Positions 44,649-52,923 of a DNA stretch of 64,000 nt are shown piece after piece; positions within the stretch are counted from its first letter, which is position 1; every line of letters starts with the position of its first letter. The notes beneath the pieces were generated by a model, which worked only from the letters and a program-made list of their open reading frames with translations, made no database searches and was not told the DNA's origin. The stretch spans positions 1 through 64,000 of the forward strand of contig MEOG01000089.1 of NCBI GenBank assembly GCA_001769125.1, read 5' to 3'. Source of the DNA: Bacteroidetes bacterium GWF2_35_48. GTDB taxonomy: Bacteria > Bacteroidota > Bacteroidia > Bacteroidales > GWF2-35-48. Position numbers and translations under genes: made by a program.

Positions 44649-44667
44649 TGCGTTGCATGCAACGCAT
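44648..44667. repeat. Perfect 20-base palindrome
   Basis: ATGCGTTGCATGCAACGCAT reads the same on both strands. It begins at the last base of the PBP stop codon. It lies 43 bases before the next gene's start and could be a binding site or a small repeat. Confidence 0.8.
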
Positions 44668-44710
44668 CCACAATTCCGACAAACCACAATCATCCAATAA
44701 AAGAAAAATA

Positions 44711-45178
44711 ATGATTATAAAAATTCCAATAAAAAATTTAGATATTGAGGGAGATGGATGTCATCTTCTGGTGAAAGCAGCGTTTAATTCAAAGCATAAA
44801 GGTTTTCTTATTATTGATACCGGAGCTTCCAAATCTGTTTTCGATATGAAACAATTGGAGAATATTATTGAAATAATTCCTCACGAACCGGAAACAATAA
44901 AATCATCAGGTATATCGCAGGGATTTCTAGAAAATAAAATGGGACTGCTTAAAAAAATCAAAATTGGCGAGCTTACTTTAACTGATTATCCTGTTGTATT
45001 ATTAGATCTTTCTCATATAAATAAGCTCTATGAGGATTTTTTTAATAAACCTATATGGGGATTGCTTGGTGGCGACTTTTTAAAACAATATCAGGCAAAA
45101 ATCAATTATAAAAACAACAGCTTAATTTTAGATATTCCTAAGCACCCAATAAAGAAGAATCTAAGAAGAAAAAAGTAA
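44711..45178 (+). CDS. Retropepsin-like aspartyl protease family protein
   Basis: About 155 residues from ATG 44711; an upstream in-frame ATG at 44648 would begin inside the palindrome and adds an unlikely N-terminus. The motif FLIIDTGASKSVFD (residues about 36-49) is the D-T-G active-site loop of single-domain aspartyl proteases, which act as dimers. The partner features IWGLLGGDFLKQY and the final strand ILDIPK fit the pepsin-like fold. There is no signal peptide, so it should be cytoplasmic. Substrate unknown. Confidence 0.78.
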   Translation: MIIKIPIKNLDIEGDGCHLLVKAAFNSKHKGFLIIDTGASKSVFDMKQLENIIEIIPHEPETIKSSGISQGFLENKMGLLKKIKIGELTLTDYPVVLLDLSHINKLYEDFFNKPIWGLLGGDFLKQYQAKINYKNNSLILDIPKHPIKKNLRRKK

Positions 45179-45284
45179 AAAAACACGAAATTTTATTATG
45201 TTTTTTTCAGAAACCAATGTATTTCAATGATTTAAACTTTTTCCTCTATCCGAAATATTTCAAATAATACTTTCTCTTTTAGAC

Positions 45285-45313
45285 ATTGGGTTTCAAAAAA
45301 AAAACTATATTTG
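45285..45313 (+). promoter_or_regulatory. Probable promoter of secDF
   Basis: TATATTTG at 45306-45313 matches the -7 element (TAnnTTTG). ATTG at 45285-45288 is a partial -33 match with 17-base spacing, slightly short. The start codon is 41 bases downstream. Confidence 0.45.
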
Positions 45314-45354
45314 CACCCTATTTTTTTTAGAATTATTAATAAAATTATCAACAA

Positions 45355-48300
45355 ATGCAGAACAAAGGAGCAATCAGGTTATTTGCGATCGCACTGGCAT
45401 TAGTTTGTATTTACCAGTTGTCATTTACCTTTATTACCAGTAATGTAGAGAAGAAAGCGAAATCTTTCGCAAACGGAGATTTAAGCAAGGAAAAGGCATA
45501 TCTGGATTCAATGTCGGGGACAACTGTGTACAACCTTGGAATTCGCAAATATTCCTATGCAGAATGTAAAGAAAGAGAACTCAACCTTGGTCTTGACCTT
45601 AAAGGCGGTATGAACGTAACCCTTGAGGTTTCAGTTGTAGATCTTGTAAAAGCGCTTGCCGGGAATAACAACAATGACCCGAAATTTATTAAAGCCCTTG
45701 AAATTACAAGGACTTTAGAAAAAAGCAGTCAGGAAGACTATGTAACCCTGTTTGGAAAAGCTTTTAAACAAGTAGACCCGAATGCTAAACTGGCGTCAAT
45801 ATTTGCTACATTAGAAAATAAAGACAAGGTTACGTATCAGTCTTCAGACGAAGATGTTTTAAGTTTTTTACGTAAGGAAACGGAAGATGCTATCAGCAAT
45901 TCTTTCAATATTCTTCGTAACCGTATTGACCGTTTTGGCGTTACACAGCCAAACATTCAGCGCCTGGGTCAGTCGGGAAGAATACTTGTTGAACTTCCTG
46001 GTGTAAAAGACCCGGAACGTGTTCGTAAGCTTTTACAGGGAACTGCAAATCTTGAATTTTGGGAAACTTACGAAAATTCAGAAATTGCAAAATCTTTGAT
46101 TGACGCGAACGCTAAACTTAAAGAAATAAATGAAAGACTTGCCGGTACATTTAAAGATACTACTTTAACATCTAATGATACCACTCTTGGTGCTGACAGC
46201 TTGCTTCTTGCCAATAAAGATACTTCAAAACAAGAAGAGTCTGTTTTTGACCAGATAGAAAAAAGTGATACCTCAAAATCTACAGATACTACTGCAACAG
46301 CAAGACAAAAACAGGGAGAAAAAGAAAACCCGCTCTTCATGGTGTTAATGCCACGCGTATCGCAGGATGGACAATGGATGCCGGGAGCTGCTATTGGTAT
46401 CGCTCATTTTAAAGATACGGCAAAAGTGAATAAAATACTTGCTATGGAAAATATCCGCATGGTATTTCCTGCAAATGTTAAATTTTTGTGGTCTATCAAG
46501 CCCTATGGAAAAACCAAAGAATTTTTTGAACTTATTGCCATTAAAGTAACCAGCAAAGACAGAAAAGCTCCTTTAACAGGAGATGTTGTTACCAATGCAC
46601 GCCCTGAATTCGGCGAAGGAAAATCTACGGCAGAGGTAAGCATGACCATGAACGGAGAAGGTGCCAAATCATGGGCACGCCTTACAAAAGAAAACATTGG
46701 AAAAAGCATTGCCATTGTTCTTGATAATTATGTATATTCTTATCCTACAGTACAAGGAGAAATTACAGGTGGGCGTTCTTCGATAACCGGTAATTTTGAG
46801 ATTACGGAAGCAAAAGACCTTGCAAACGTGCTGAAATCAGGAAAAATGCCCGCGCCTGCACGTATTGTTTCCGAAGAGGTTGTTGGTCCATCACTCGGTA
46901 AAGAATCTATTAATTCCGGAATTGTTTCTTTTATTATTGCCTTTGTTCTGGTATTGATTTATATGATGTTTTATTACTCACGTGCCGGAGTTGTTGCCAA
47001 CATAGCGCTTTTAACAAACTTCTTCTTCCTTTTCGGTGTACTTGCATCTTTGGGCGCAGTACTAACCCTCCCCGGTATTGCGGGTATTGTTCTTACAATG
47101 GGTATGGCAGTAGATGCGAACGTTATTATTTATGAACGTATCAAAGAAGAGCTACGCGCCGGAAAAGGACTGAAGCTCGCAATTGCCGACGGTTACAAAA
47201 ATGCTTATTCTGCCATTATTGACGGTAACGTAACAACTTTATTAACCGGGATTGTTCTTTATATTTTCGGAAGCGGTCCGGTACAGGGTTTTGCTACAAC
47301 GCTGATTATTGGTATTCTAACTTCATTGTTTTCAGCAATCTTTATTTCAAGATTGATTTTCTTAACGATGATGCGCAAAAACTGGAACATTTCTTTCTAC
47401 AACAGCAAAACAAAAGATTTACTTGCTAATGCCGGTTATCTTTTTATTAAAGCAAAGAAAAAAGCGTATATTATTTCCGGAATCATCATCTTAATAGGAC
47501 TCATAAGTTTATTTACCAAAGGATTAAATTTTGGTGTGGATTTTACTGGAGGAAGAACCTATATTGTTCGCTTCGACCAGAATGTTAAAGTAAACGATGT
47601 ACGTAGCTCGCTTAAAGCAGTATTTGGTGAATCTCCCGAAGTAAAAACTTTTGGCGGTGAAAATCAGGTTAAAATCACTACAAAATATAAAATTGATGAT
47701 AACTCCACAACAATTGATTCTGTAATACAGGGTATGTTATACACAGGGTTAAAAGGTTTTTATAAGACAAGCATCAACGAAAGTGATTTCGACATGTCGA
47801 ATGTTGAAATTGGTCTTATGAACTCCCAAAAAGTGGGTCCAACCATTGCCGACGACGTGAAACGTGCTGCGGTGTGGGCAATGTTATTTGCTTTGCTTGG
47901 AATATTCATCTACATAGCCATCAGGTTTAAAAAATGGCAATACGGTTTGGGAGGTGTAATTGCACTTTTCCACGACTCAATAATTGTAATCTCCATGTTT
48001 TCACTTTTCTCGAGTATTTTACCATTTAACATGGAAGTAGATCAAGCGTTTATTGCTGCAATCCTAACAATTATAGGTTATTCAATCAATGATACGGTGA
48101 TTATCTTTGACCGTATCCGTGAATGGAACTTCCTGTATCCAAAACGAGATTTAGCAACAAATATGAACGGCGCGATGAACAGTACTCTTGGCAGAACATT
48201 AAATACTGCAGGTACAACAGCTATAACCCTGCTGGCAATGTTTTTGCTTGGTGGTGAAATAATCAGAGGATTTATCTTTGCACTTCTCATGGGTGTTATT

Positions 48301-48399
48301 ATCGGAACCTACTCCTCTATATTCATTGCTACCCCTGTTGCACACGATTTAATTATGTGGGCAGAGAAGAAAAAAGCAAAGAAAGTATTAGCAAAATAG
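45355..48399 (+). CDS. secDF: Fused protein translocase subunit SecDF
   Basis: A 1014-residue fusion of SecD and SecF with twelve membrane helices, typical of Bacteroidota. It uses the proton gradient to pull secreted proteins through SecYEG. The SecD part shows LGLDLKGGMNVTLEV, LRNRIDRFGVTQPNIQ and GMAVDANVIIYERIKEE. The SecF part shows FGVDFTGGRTYIVRF and IGYSINDTVIIFDRIRE. An insert of about 60 polar residues (near 265-330; Thr/Asp/Lys-rich) lies in the first periplasmic domain. The stop codon TAG coincides with the first three bases of the TIR element that follows. Confidence 0.96.
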   Translation: MQNKGAIRLFAIALALVCIYQLSFTFITSNVEKKAKSFANGDLSKEKAYLDSMSGTTVYNLGIRKYSYAECKERELNLGLDLKGGMNVTLEVSVVDLVKALAGNNNNDPKFIKALEITRTLEKSSQEDYVTLFGKAFKQVDPNAKLASIFATLENKDKVTYQSSDEDVLSFLRKETEDAISNSFNILRNRIDRFGVTQPNIQRLGQSGRILVELPGVKDPERVRKLLQGTANLEFWETYENSEIAKSLIDANAKLKEINERLAGTFKDTTLTSNDTTLGADSLLLANKDTSKQEESVFDQIEKSDTSKSTDTTATARQKQGEKENPLFMVLMPRVSQDGQWMPGAAIGIAHFKDTAKVNKILAMENIRMVFPANVKFLWSIKPYGKTKEFFELIAIKVTSKDRKAPLTGDVVTNARPEFGEGKSTAEVSMTMNGEGAKSWARLTKENIGKSIAIVLDNYVYSYPTVQGEITGGRSSITGNFEITEAKDLANVLKSGKMPAPARIVSEEVVGPSLGKESINSGIVSFIIAFVLVLIYMMFYYSRAGVVANIALLTNFFFLFGVLASLGAVLTLPGIAGIVLTMGMAVDANVIIYERIKEELRAGKGLKLAIADGYKNAYSAIIDGNVTTLLTGIVLYIFGSGPVQGFATTLIIGILTSLFSAIFISRLIFLTMMRKNWNISFYNSKTKDLLANAGYLFIKAKKKAYIISGIIILIGLISLFTKGLNFGVDFTGGRTYIVRFDQNVKVNDVRSSLKAVFGESPEVKTFGGENQVKITTKYKIDDNSTTIDSVIQGMLYTGLKGFYKTSINESDFDMSNVEIGLMNSQKVGPTIADDVKRAAVWAMLFALLGIFIYIAIRFKKWQYGLGGVIALFHDSIIVISMFSLFSSILPFNMEVDQAFIAAILTIIGYSINDTVIIFDRIREWNFLYPKRDLATNMNGAMNSTLGRTLNTAGTTAITLLAMFLLGGEIIRGFIFALLMGVIIGTYSSIFIATPVAHDLIMWAEKKKAKKVLAK

Positions 48400-48542
48400 T
48401 GTTTGTCCATAATGTCCGATAGCAGCGTTACTCTTGAATTGAAAACGGTCATTTACCCAAGTAAACTCCCTGTTTTTCAATTCTGCGAAAGCCTTGCTCT
48501 CAGTCATTCTGAACCAAACACTGACTTTATGGACAGACGCTA
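48397..48542 (-). mobile_element. Small TIR element, copy B of the hairpin family
   Basis: 146 bases, inverted relative to copy A. Ends: TAGTGTTTGTCCATAATGT and, on the other strand, TAGCGTCTGTCCATAAAGT. The hairpin arms on the plus strand are GAATTGAAAA (48436-48445) and TTTTCAATTC (48474-48483) around ATTTAC-CCAA-GTAAAC. Homology to copy A runs along the whole length, apart from the 21-base palindrome present only in A. It begins on the secDF stop codon. Confidence 0.8.
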
Positions 48543-48561
48543 ATAAAACAAATTATAACGA

Positions 48562-48606
48562 AAAAAAACCCGCTGCATTAATTACTGATGTAGCGGGTTT
48601 TTTTAT
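48562..48606 (+). terminator. Rho-independent terminator downstream of secDF
   Basis: ACCCGCT (48568-48574) pairs with AGCGGGT (48592-48598), extended by CATTA/TGATG, with A-run before and T-run after. It lies beyond the inserted element, which suggests the element landed between secDF and its terminator. Confidence 0.88.
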
Positions 48607-48718
48607 ATTTCAGTTGTTGATTTCTTTAATACAGTGAATACCTTTATCCTTCCTCTTCTTTTGCAAATCAATTTGATAAAATTTCAATGCAGGTTGGTTT
48701 TCATAAACACCTCAACAT

Positions 48719-50152
48719 TTATTTTCGGATCATTATTAGGGCTAAAATATTAAAGATTTCAAGCCTACCAAAGAACATATTCAATGTAAGAACAAATTTT
48801 CCAAAGTCTGGGATGTTTGCAAAATTACCGAGGGAGCTTACATTTTCAAATCCGGGTCCAACATTACCAATTGTTGCTATTGAAGCAGAAAATGCTGTCA
48901 TACCATCAATATCTAAAGATGTTAAAATAATGGTTGTTATTAAAATAATTACCATGTATAAAACGATAAATACCATCGTTTGATGTTCCAATTTTTCATT
49001 AATACTCTTGTTGTCTACTTTTGTTAAAAAAACACCATTCGGATGTTTTAACATTTTAATTTGTTTCCCTAAAGATTTAAAAAATATATAAATTCTATCA
49101 AATTTTAATCCACCAGATGTTGAACCAGCCATTGCACATTGAATAGTGAAATATATGAGAATTATTTGTGTAAATACGGGCCAATGAGCGGAATCCTCTG
49201 TAGCAAAACCTGTTGTTGTCCCTAAAGATATTACCTGAAAAGCGGCATATCTTAAAGAATGAAGAAAATCATAGGTGCCAGAAAAATATAATTTAAATGT
49301 AATCAATAAAATTCCAATCAATAAAACAGCAATAAAATATCTTACCAAAGAAGAACTGAAAATATTATCTTTTTTAAAAAAAACAGTTCCATATATCAAA
49401 CCAAAATGAATACCGCTGAGAATCATAAAAATCATAATAGTAATTTCTATTCCTACATTTTGATAATGAGCTATACTTAAATTTTTTGTTGAGAATCCGC
49501 CTGTTGCTATTGTTGCAAATGAATGATTTATGGCATCAAACAAACTCATACCAAAATAATTTAATACAACAGATTCCAGTAAAGTGAGGCATACATAAAC
49601 CAATGCAAGTATTTTAACAATCTTTCTGGTTGTGTATTTAAAGTAAAGTTTAGATAGGGAGGATATTTCTGAATTATAAATTGTAGTTCTTGATCCTTTT
49701 GATTGAGGTAAAACAAGAAGAACAAATAAAATTATACCAATACCACCAATCCAATGAGTTGAAGAGCGCCAAAACAATAGCCCCATTGGTAAAATTTCAA
49801 TATCATTTAAAATAGTTGAGCCGGTTGTTGTAAATCCGGAAACACTTTCGAACCATGCGTTAACAAGAGTAAATTCTCCTCCCCACATTAGGTAAGGAAG
49901 CATGCCCGCCACACAAGTAATCAGCCAACCGAAAACAACAATTGCAAGACCCTCCGAAAAAGTTATGCTTTGTGTTCTCTCAACAAAAATCAACGGAAAA
50001 ACCGCAAATATACCACAAATTAAACTACTGAAAAGTAATGGAATTGCAGATGTTTCATCACAGTATAATGATATGAGAAATGATATAAATAAAAAAATAC
50101 CATTTAAAAATAAAACATAACCCAAATGTTTAATTACGACTTCAATTTTCAT
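48719..50152 (-). CDS. trkH: TrkH-family potassium uptake protein
   Basis: A 477-residue inner-membrane K+ transporter subunit made of four M1-P-M2 units. The four pore loops are visible: ESVSGFTTTGSTIL, FATIATGGFSTKN, VISLGTTTGFATED and IATIGNVGPGFENVSS. STSGGLKFDRI follows loop three, as usual. No trkA is near, so its regulatory ring must be encoded elsewhere. It is the last gene of a minus-strand operon with the HAMP protein 13 bases upstream. Confidence 0.94.
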   Translation of the reverse strand: MKIEVVIKHLGYVLFLNGIFLFISFLISLYCDETSAIPLLFSSLICGIFAVFPLIFVERTQSITFSEGLAIVVFGWLITCVAGMLPYLMWGGEFTLVNAWFESVSGFTTTGSTILNDIEILPMGLLFWRSSTHWIGGIGIILFVLLVLPQSKGSRTTIYNSEISSLSKLYFKYTTRKIVKILALVYVCLTLLESVVLNYFGMSLFDAINHSFATIATGGFSTKNLSIAHYQNVGIEITIMIFMILSGIHFGLIYGTVFFKKDNIFSSSLVRYFIAVLLIGILLITFKLYFSGTYDFLHSLRYAAFQVISLGTTTGFATEDSAHWPVFTQIILIYFTIQCAMAGSTSGGLKFDRIYIFFKSLGKQIKMLKHPNGVFLTKVDNKSINEKLEHQTMVFIVLYMVIILITTIILTSLDIDGMTAFSASIATIGNVGPGFENVSSLGNFANIPDFGKFVLTLNMFFGRLEIFNILALIMIRK

Positions 50153-50165
50153 TATAAAAACTTTA

Positions 50166-50921
50166 TTATTTTTTGGATAGTCTGAATAATAAATTATTAA
50201 TCGCTATTTCCAGTTTTTTAATTTCGTCATCAGAATTAATTTGACATCTGAGTGTTTGATGTTCTTCCCGAAAATTATTAACGGCATCCGCTAAATTAGA
50301 AATCGGGCGAACAAAATATTTTGTGATAAAAAAATTTAAAATAATAGAAAAAATTAAAGCAGAAATAATAGCTACAATTCCAGGCATAATAGCGCGTTTA
50401 GATTTTTCTTTTAATTCTGTAGCGCGTTTGTACATGCTTGATTGATTTAATAACATCAATTCATTTATAGATTGTTTTGTATTTAAAAAATGAACGTGAA
50501 TATCATTTTTATACCAGGAAATGTTGCCTTGTTTATCTGTTCCGGCAATTGGACTTTTCCACTTCGTTTTAAAAAGCAAATAGTTTGTTTCGGTTTGTTT
50601 TAAATATTTTTCTTCGTTTAATTCCGTTAAATTATTTTTAGCAACATTTAAAGCCGTTAAAAATAAACTATCTGCTGTATATATTATTTTAAGACCCTCT
50701 TCACTTTCTCCCAGTAATAATAATAAAATACCGCTATCTTCTCTTTCTAATGTTTCGAGCATTGTTTTTGATGCTTCAATGGACTTATAATTGTCTTCTA
50801 TTATCTGGTGAACAGATTGTGATAATTTTTTGAATTCAATTATTGAGATGGTTCCGGCAATTGCTAAAAAGGCAATTAAAAGCATAAAGCTTGCAAAAAT
50901 TTTAATTTTTAATTTTTTCAT
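50166..50921 (-). CDS. Membrane sensor with four-helix-bundle domain and HAMP, no output domain
   Basis: A 251-residue inner-membrane protein. One helix at about 8-26, a periplasmic helical-bundle domain (about 30-175; IIEDNYKSIEASKTMLETLEREDSGILLLLLGE, like sensor domains of chemoreceptors and KinB-type kinases), a second helix at about 178-200, then a HAMP domain (FVRPISNLADAVNNFRE ... DDEIKKLEIAINNLLFRL). It ends right after HAMP, where a kinase or methyl-accepting domain would normally begin. There is no sign of a broken downstream domain. Its neighbours on both sides handle K+, so HAMP may act directly on one of them; this is inference. Confidence 0.85.
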   Translation of the reverse strand: MKKLKIKIFASFMLLIAFLAIAGTISIIEFKKLSQSVHQIIEDNYKSIEASKTMLETLEREDSGILLLLLGESEEGLKIIYTADSLFLTALNVAKNNLTELNEEKYLKQTETNYLLFKTKWKSPIAGTDKQGNISWYKNDIHVHFLNTKQSINELMLLNQSSMYKRATELKEKSKRAIMPGIVAIISALIFSIILNFFITKYFVRPISNLADAVNNFREEHQTLRCQINSDDEIKKLEIAINNLLFRLSKK

Positions 50922-50948
50922 AAAATGAAATAGATTTAAACAAAAATA

Positions 50949-52706
50949 TTATCTTAAAATTTTGCGCGCAAAAGCAACTGTAAAGTACGACATCATAAAA
51001 ACTCCGAAAAAAGGTTCAAGTCCAGCCACAAGCCTTGCTGCTCCTGTTAAAGGAAGAATTTCTCCGTATCCGACAGTAAAAAAAGTTATTGTACTATAAT
51101 ACACAGTTGCTCCAAATTGGGAAATAATATCAAGTTGATTTTTAGGATCAATGTTTCCGTATGCCTCGGAATTATACATAAAAACGATAAAGTGCAGAAC
51201 AGAAAAAAACAGCAAAGTAAGCGCCGCACTCAATAACACGCGAAAGGGATCGGTTGCATACTTCCCCATTTTGTCATACAGCAGCCATTTCAATGCAAAC
51301 ATACTATAATGTAAAACTGCGACTTTAGGCTTTGATATTAAAGCCTCCTGCAATTCTGCCCGTTCTTCGTATCTTTTAAACAGCACGTAAGCTTTATCTT
51401 CATAATCATAATTCCCATTAGCATTAAAATTTTGCTTTAAAATTCTGAATTGCTCTGATTTTTCCCGGTTGTTTGTTTTTTTCTGATCTGTAATTAATTT
51501 TTCTACATTATTTGCTTTCCAGTCCATGTAAATTCTGCCTAACAGACACAATCCGGTTAAATTTAAGTATTTTATCTCTACAGGAAACTCTGATGGCTTC
51601 AACTCTACAAGATCGCGCACTACAACGCCGGATAAATCAATATAACTGCACTTTGCAACACGCAAATCGAAATGATCTGAAAAAATAGTTGATTTAAATG
51701 AAAGAATGTGAGCCTTTGTCCCGTAAAAAGAGACCTTCCCTTCTCCAAATTTTGCTTTATCGAAGGTTATATCTGAGTGTTCAAATTCCAAATAGTCAAA
51801 ATTCATATCGCCTGAATTAAACTCAGCACTGTTGAATGTAATTTTACCGGAATTTAAACTACAGCCTTCAAAACTGATATCTCCAACGCCAAAAAAAGTT
51901 CTGTTAAAATTAATTTTCCCATCGTGAAAATCTACTTTACTGAAATCAACTTTTCCGTGACCAAATTCGGTACGTTCAAAACTCATATTTCCTTCTCCGA
52001 ACTTAGCAAATCGAAAATCAATTTTTCCATCTCCGAACCTCGCTATTTTAAAAGAAACTTCTCCGTTATTAAAATCAGTATTTACAAAAGAAACATTACC
52101 GTTATTAAAATCAGCATTGGTAAAAGTTACCCTACCGGTTCCGAATTTTGCATCATCAAAATTTTTATATCCATTTCCGAGAATTGTATTTTTAAAATTT
52201 AACTCCCCATCGCCAAATGTTGTATTAGAAAAATCGAGATTCCCATCTTTGGTATGCACATAGCTGAAGTCAATTCCTGTAGCACCAAACTTGCTGGAGT
52301 GAAAATCTATGGGACCGTTTAAAAAAGCTGCATTATTAAAATTCAGTGGCGACTGAATAAATTCTCCATAAGAAAAATCATTTTTAGAATGGGTATCAAA
52401 AATAGTTTCTTTTGCAGAGAATGAACGTATTTGAATATATTGATCTTTTTTCAGTCCTCTTGATTTTCTAAACGTACTCAGGCTGAAATTTTCACAATAA
52501 CAATAATCAATATCAATATCTTTTCCTTCGTCTATAAGTTTATAAATATCTTCCGTATCTATGTATCCAAGCTCAACATACGACAATTCCTTTTTGTTTT
52601 CATCAAAAAAAGAAATAGCAGCAGTATTTTCAAATTCTTTACCATCTTCTGTCTTAAATGGATTGTTTCGGATTTTTACTTTATAGCTGTGATAAACAGG
52701 CAACAT
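50949..52706 (-). CDS. Two-helix K+ channel fused to an 18 x 12-residue repeat domain
   Basis: A 585-residue protein. Residues 1-114 form an N-terminal domain without recognised motifs. Residues 115-330 are exactly 18 repeats of 12 residues with the pattern x-F-G/N-x-G-x-hydrophobic-x-F-x-x-T/A (for example KFGEGNMSFERT). A beta-strand-rich segment (331-390) and a helical linker follow. The end is an ion-channel module: helix FRVLLSAALTLLFFSVLHFI, pore with selectivity filter TVGYG, and helix FFGVFMMSYFTVAFA. Pentapeptide-repeat channels are known, but the unit here is 12 residues. It is the first gene of the operon with the HAMP protein and trkH. Confidence 0.9.
   Translation of the reverse strand: MLPVYHSYKVKIRNNPFKTEDGKEFENTAAISFFDENKKELSYVELGYIDTEDIYKLIDEGKDIDIDYCYCENFSLSTFRKSRGLKKDQYIQIRSFSAKETIFDTHSKNDFSYGEFIQSPLNFNNAAFLNGPIDFHSSKFGATGIDFSYVHTKDGNLDFSNTTFGDGELNFKNTILGNGYKNFDDAKFGTGRVTFTNADFNNGNVSFVNTDFNNGEVSFKIARFGDGKIDFRFAKFGEGNMSFERTEFGHGKVDFSKVDFHDGKINFNRTFFGVGDISFEGCSLNSGKITFNSAEFNSGDMNFDYLEFEHSDITFDKAKFGEGKVSFYGTKAHILSFKSTIFSDHFDLRVAKCSYIDLSGVVVRDLVELKPSEFPVEIKYLNLTGLCLLGRIYMDWKANNVEKLITDQKKTNNREKSEQFRILKQNFNANGNYDYEDKAYVLFKRYEERAELQEALISKPKVAVLHYSMFALKWLLYDKMGKYATDPFRVLLSAALTLLFFSVLHFIVFMYNSEAYGNIDPKNQLDIISQFGATVYYSTITFFTVGYGEILPLTGAARLVAGLEPFFGVFMMSYFTVAFARKILR
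51717..52364 (-). repeat. Coding tandem repeat of 18 x 36 bases
   Basis: The region encodes the 12-residue repeats of the channel protein without any insertion or deletion between units. The units differ clearly at the DNA level, so the repeat is old rather than freshly expanded. Confidence 0.9.
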
Positions 52707-52923
52707 AATTTTTTGATTTAAATCTGATACAAATATATTTATAATATCTAAAAGAAATATTTACAAGGTAAGGATTTTTAAAACAAGACCATTTTTTTTA
52801 ATTATTGAGTCTTATCCGAAAAGGCTTTTTTATTTTTTATGGGAAAACTTTTTCATATAGTAGACTCCTTTTTTTGTTTAAGAGATTTATTATCTTTACC
52901 TCAAATTTTAAAACATTTATACT

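Noticed and set aside
51717-52364. Calling the channel's repeat domain a standard pentapeptide-repeat domain
   Set aside because: The unit is 12 residues with F and G at fixed places, repeated 18 times without slippage; the A(D/N)Lxx pattern is absent.
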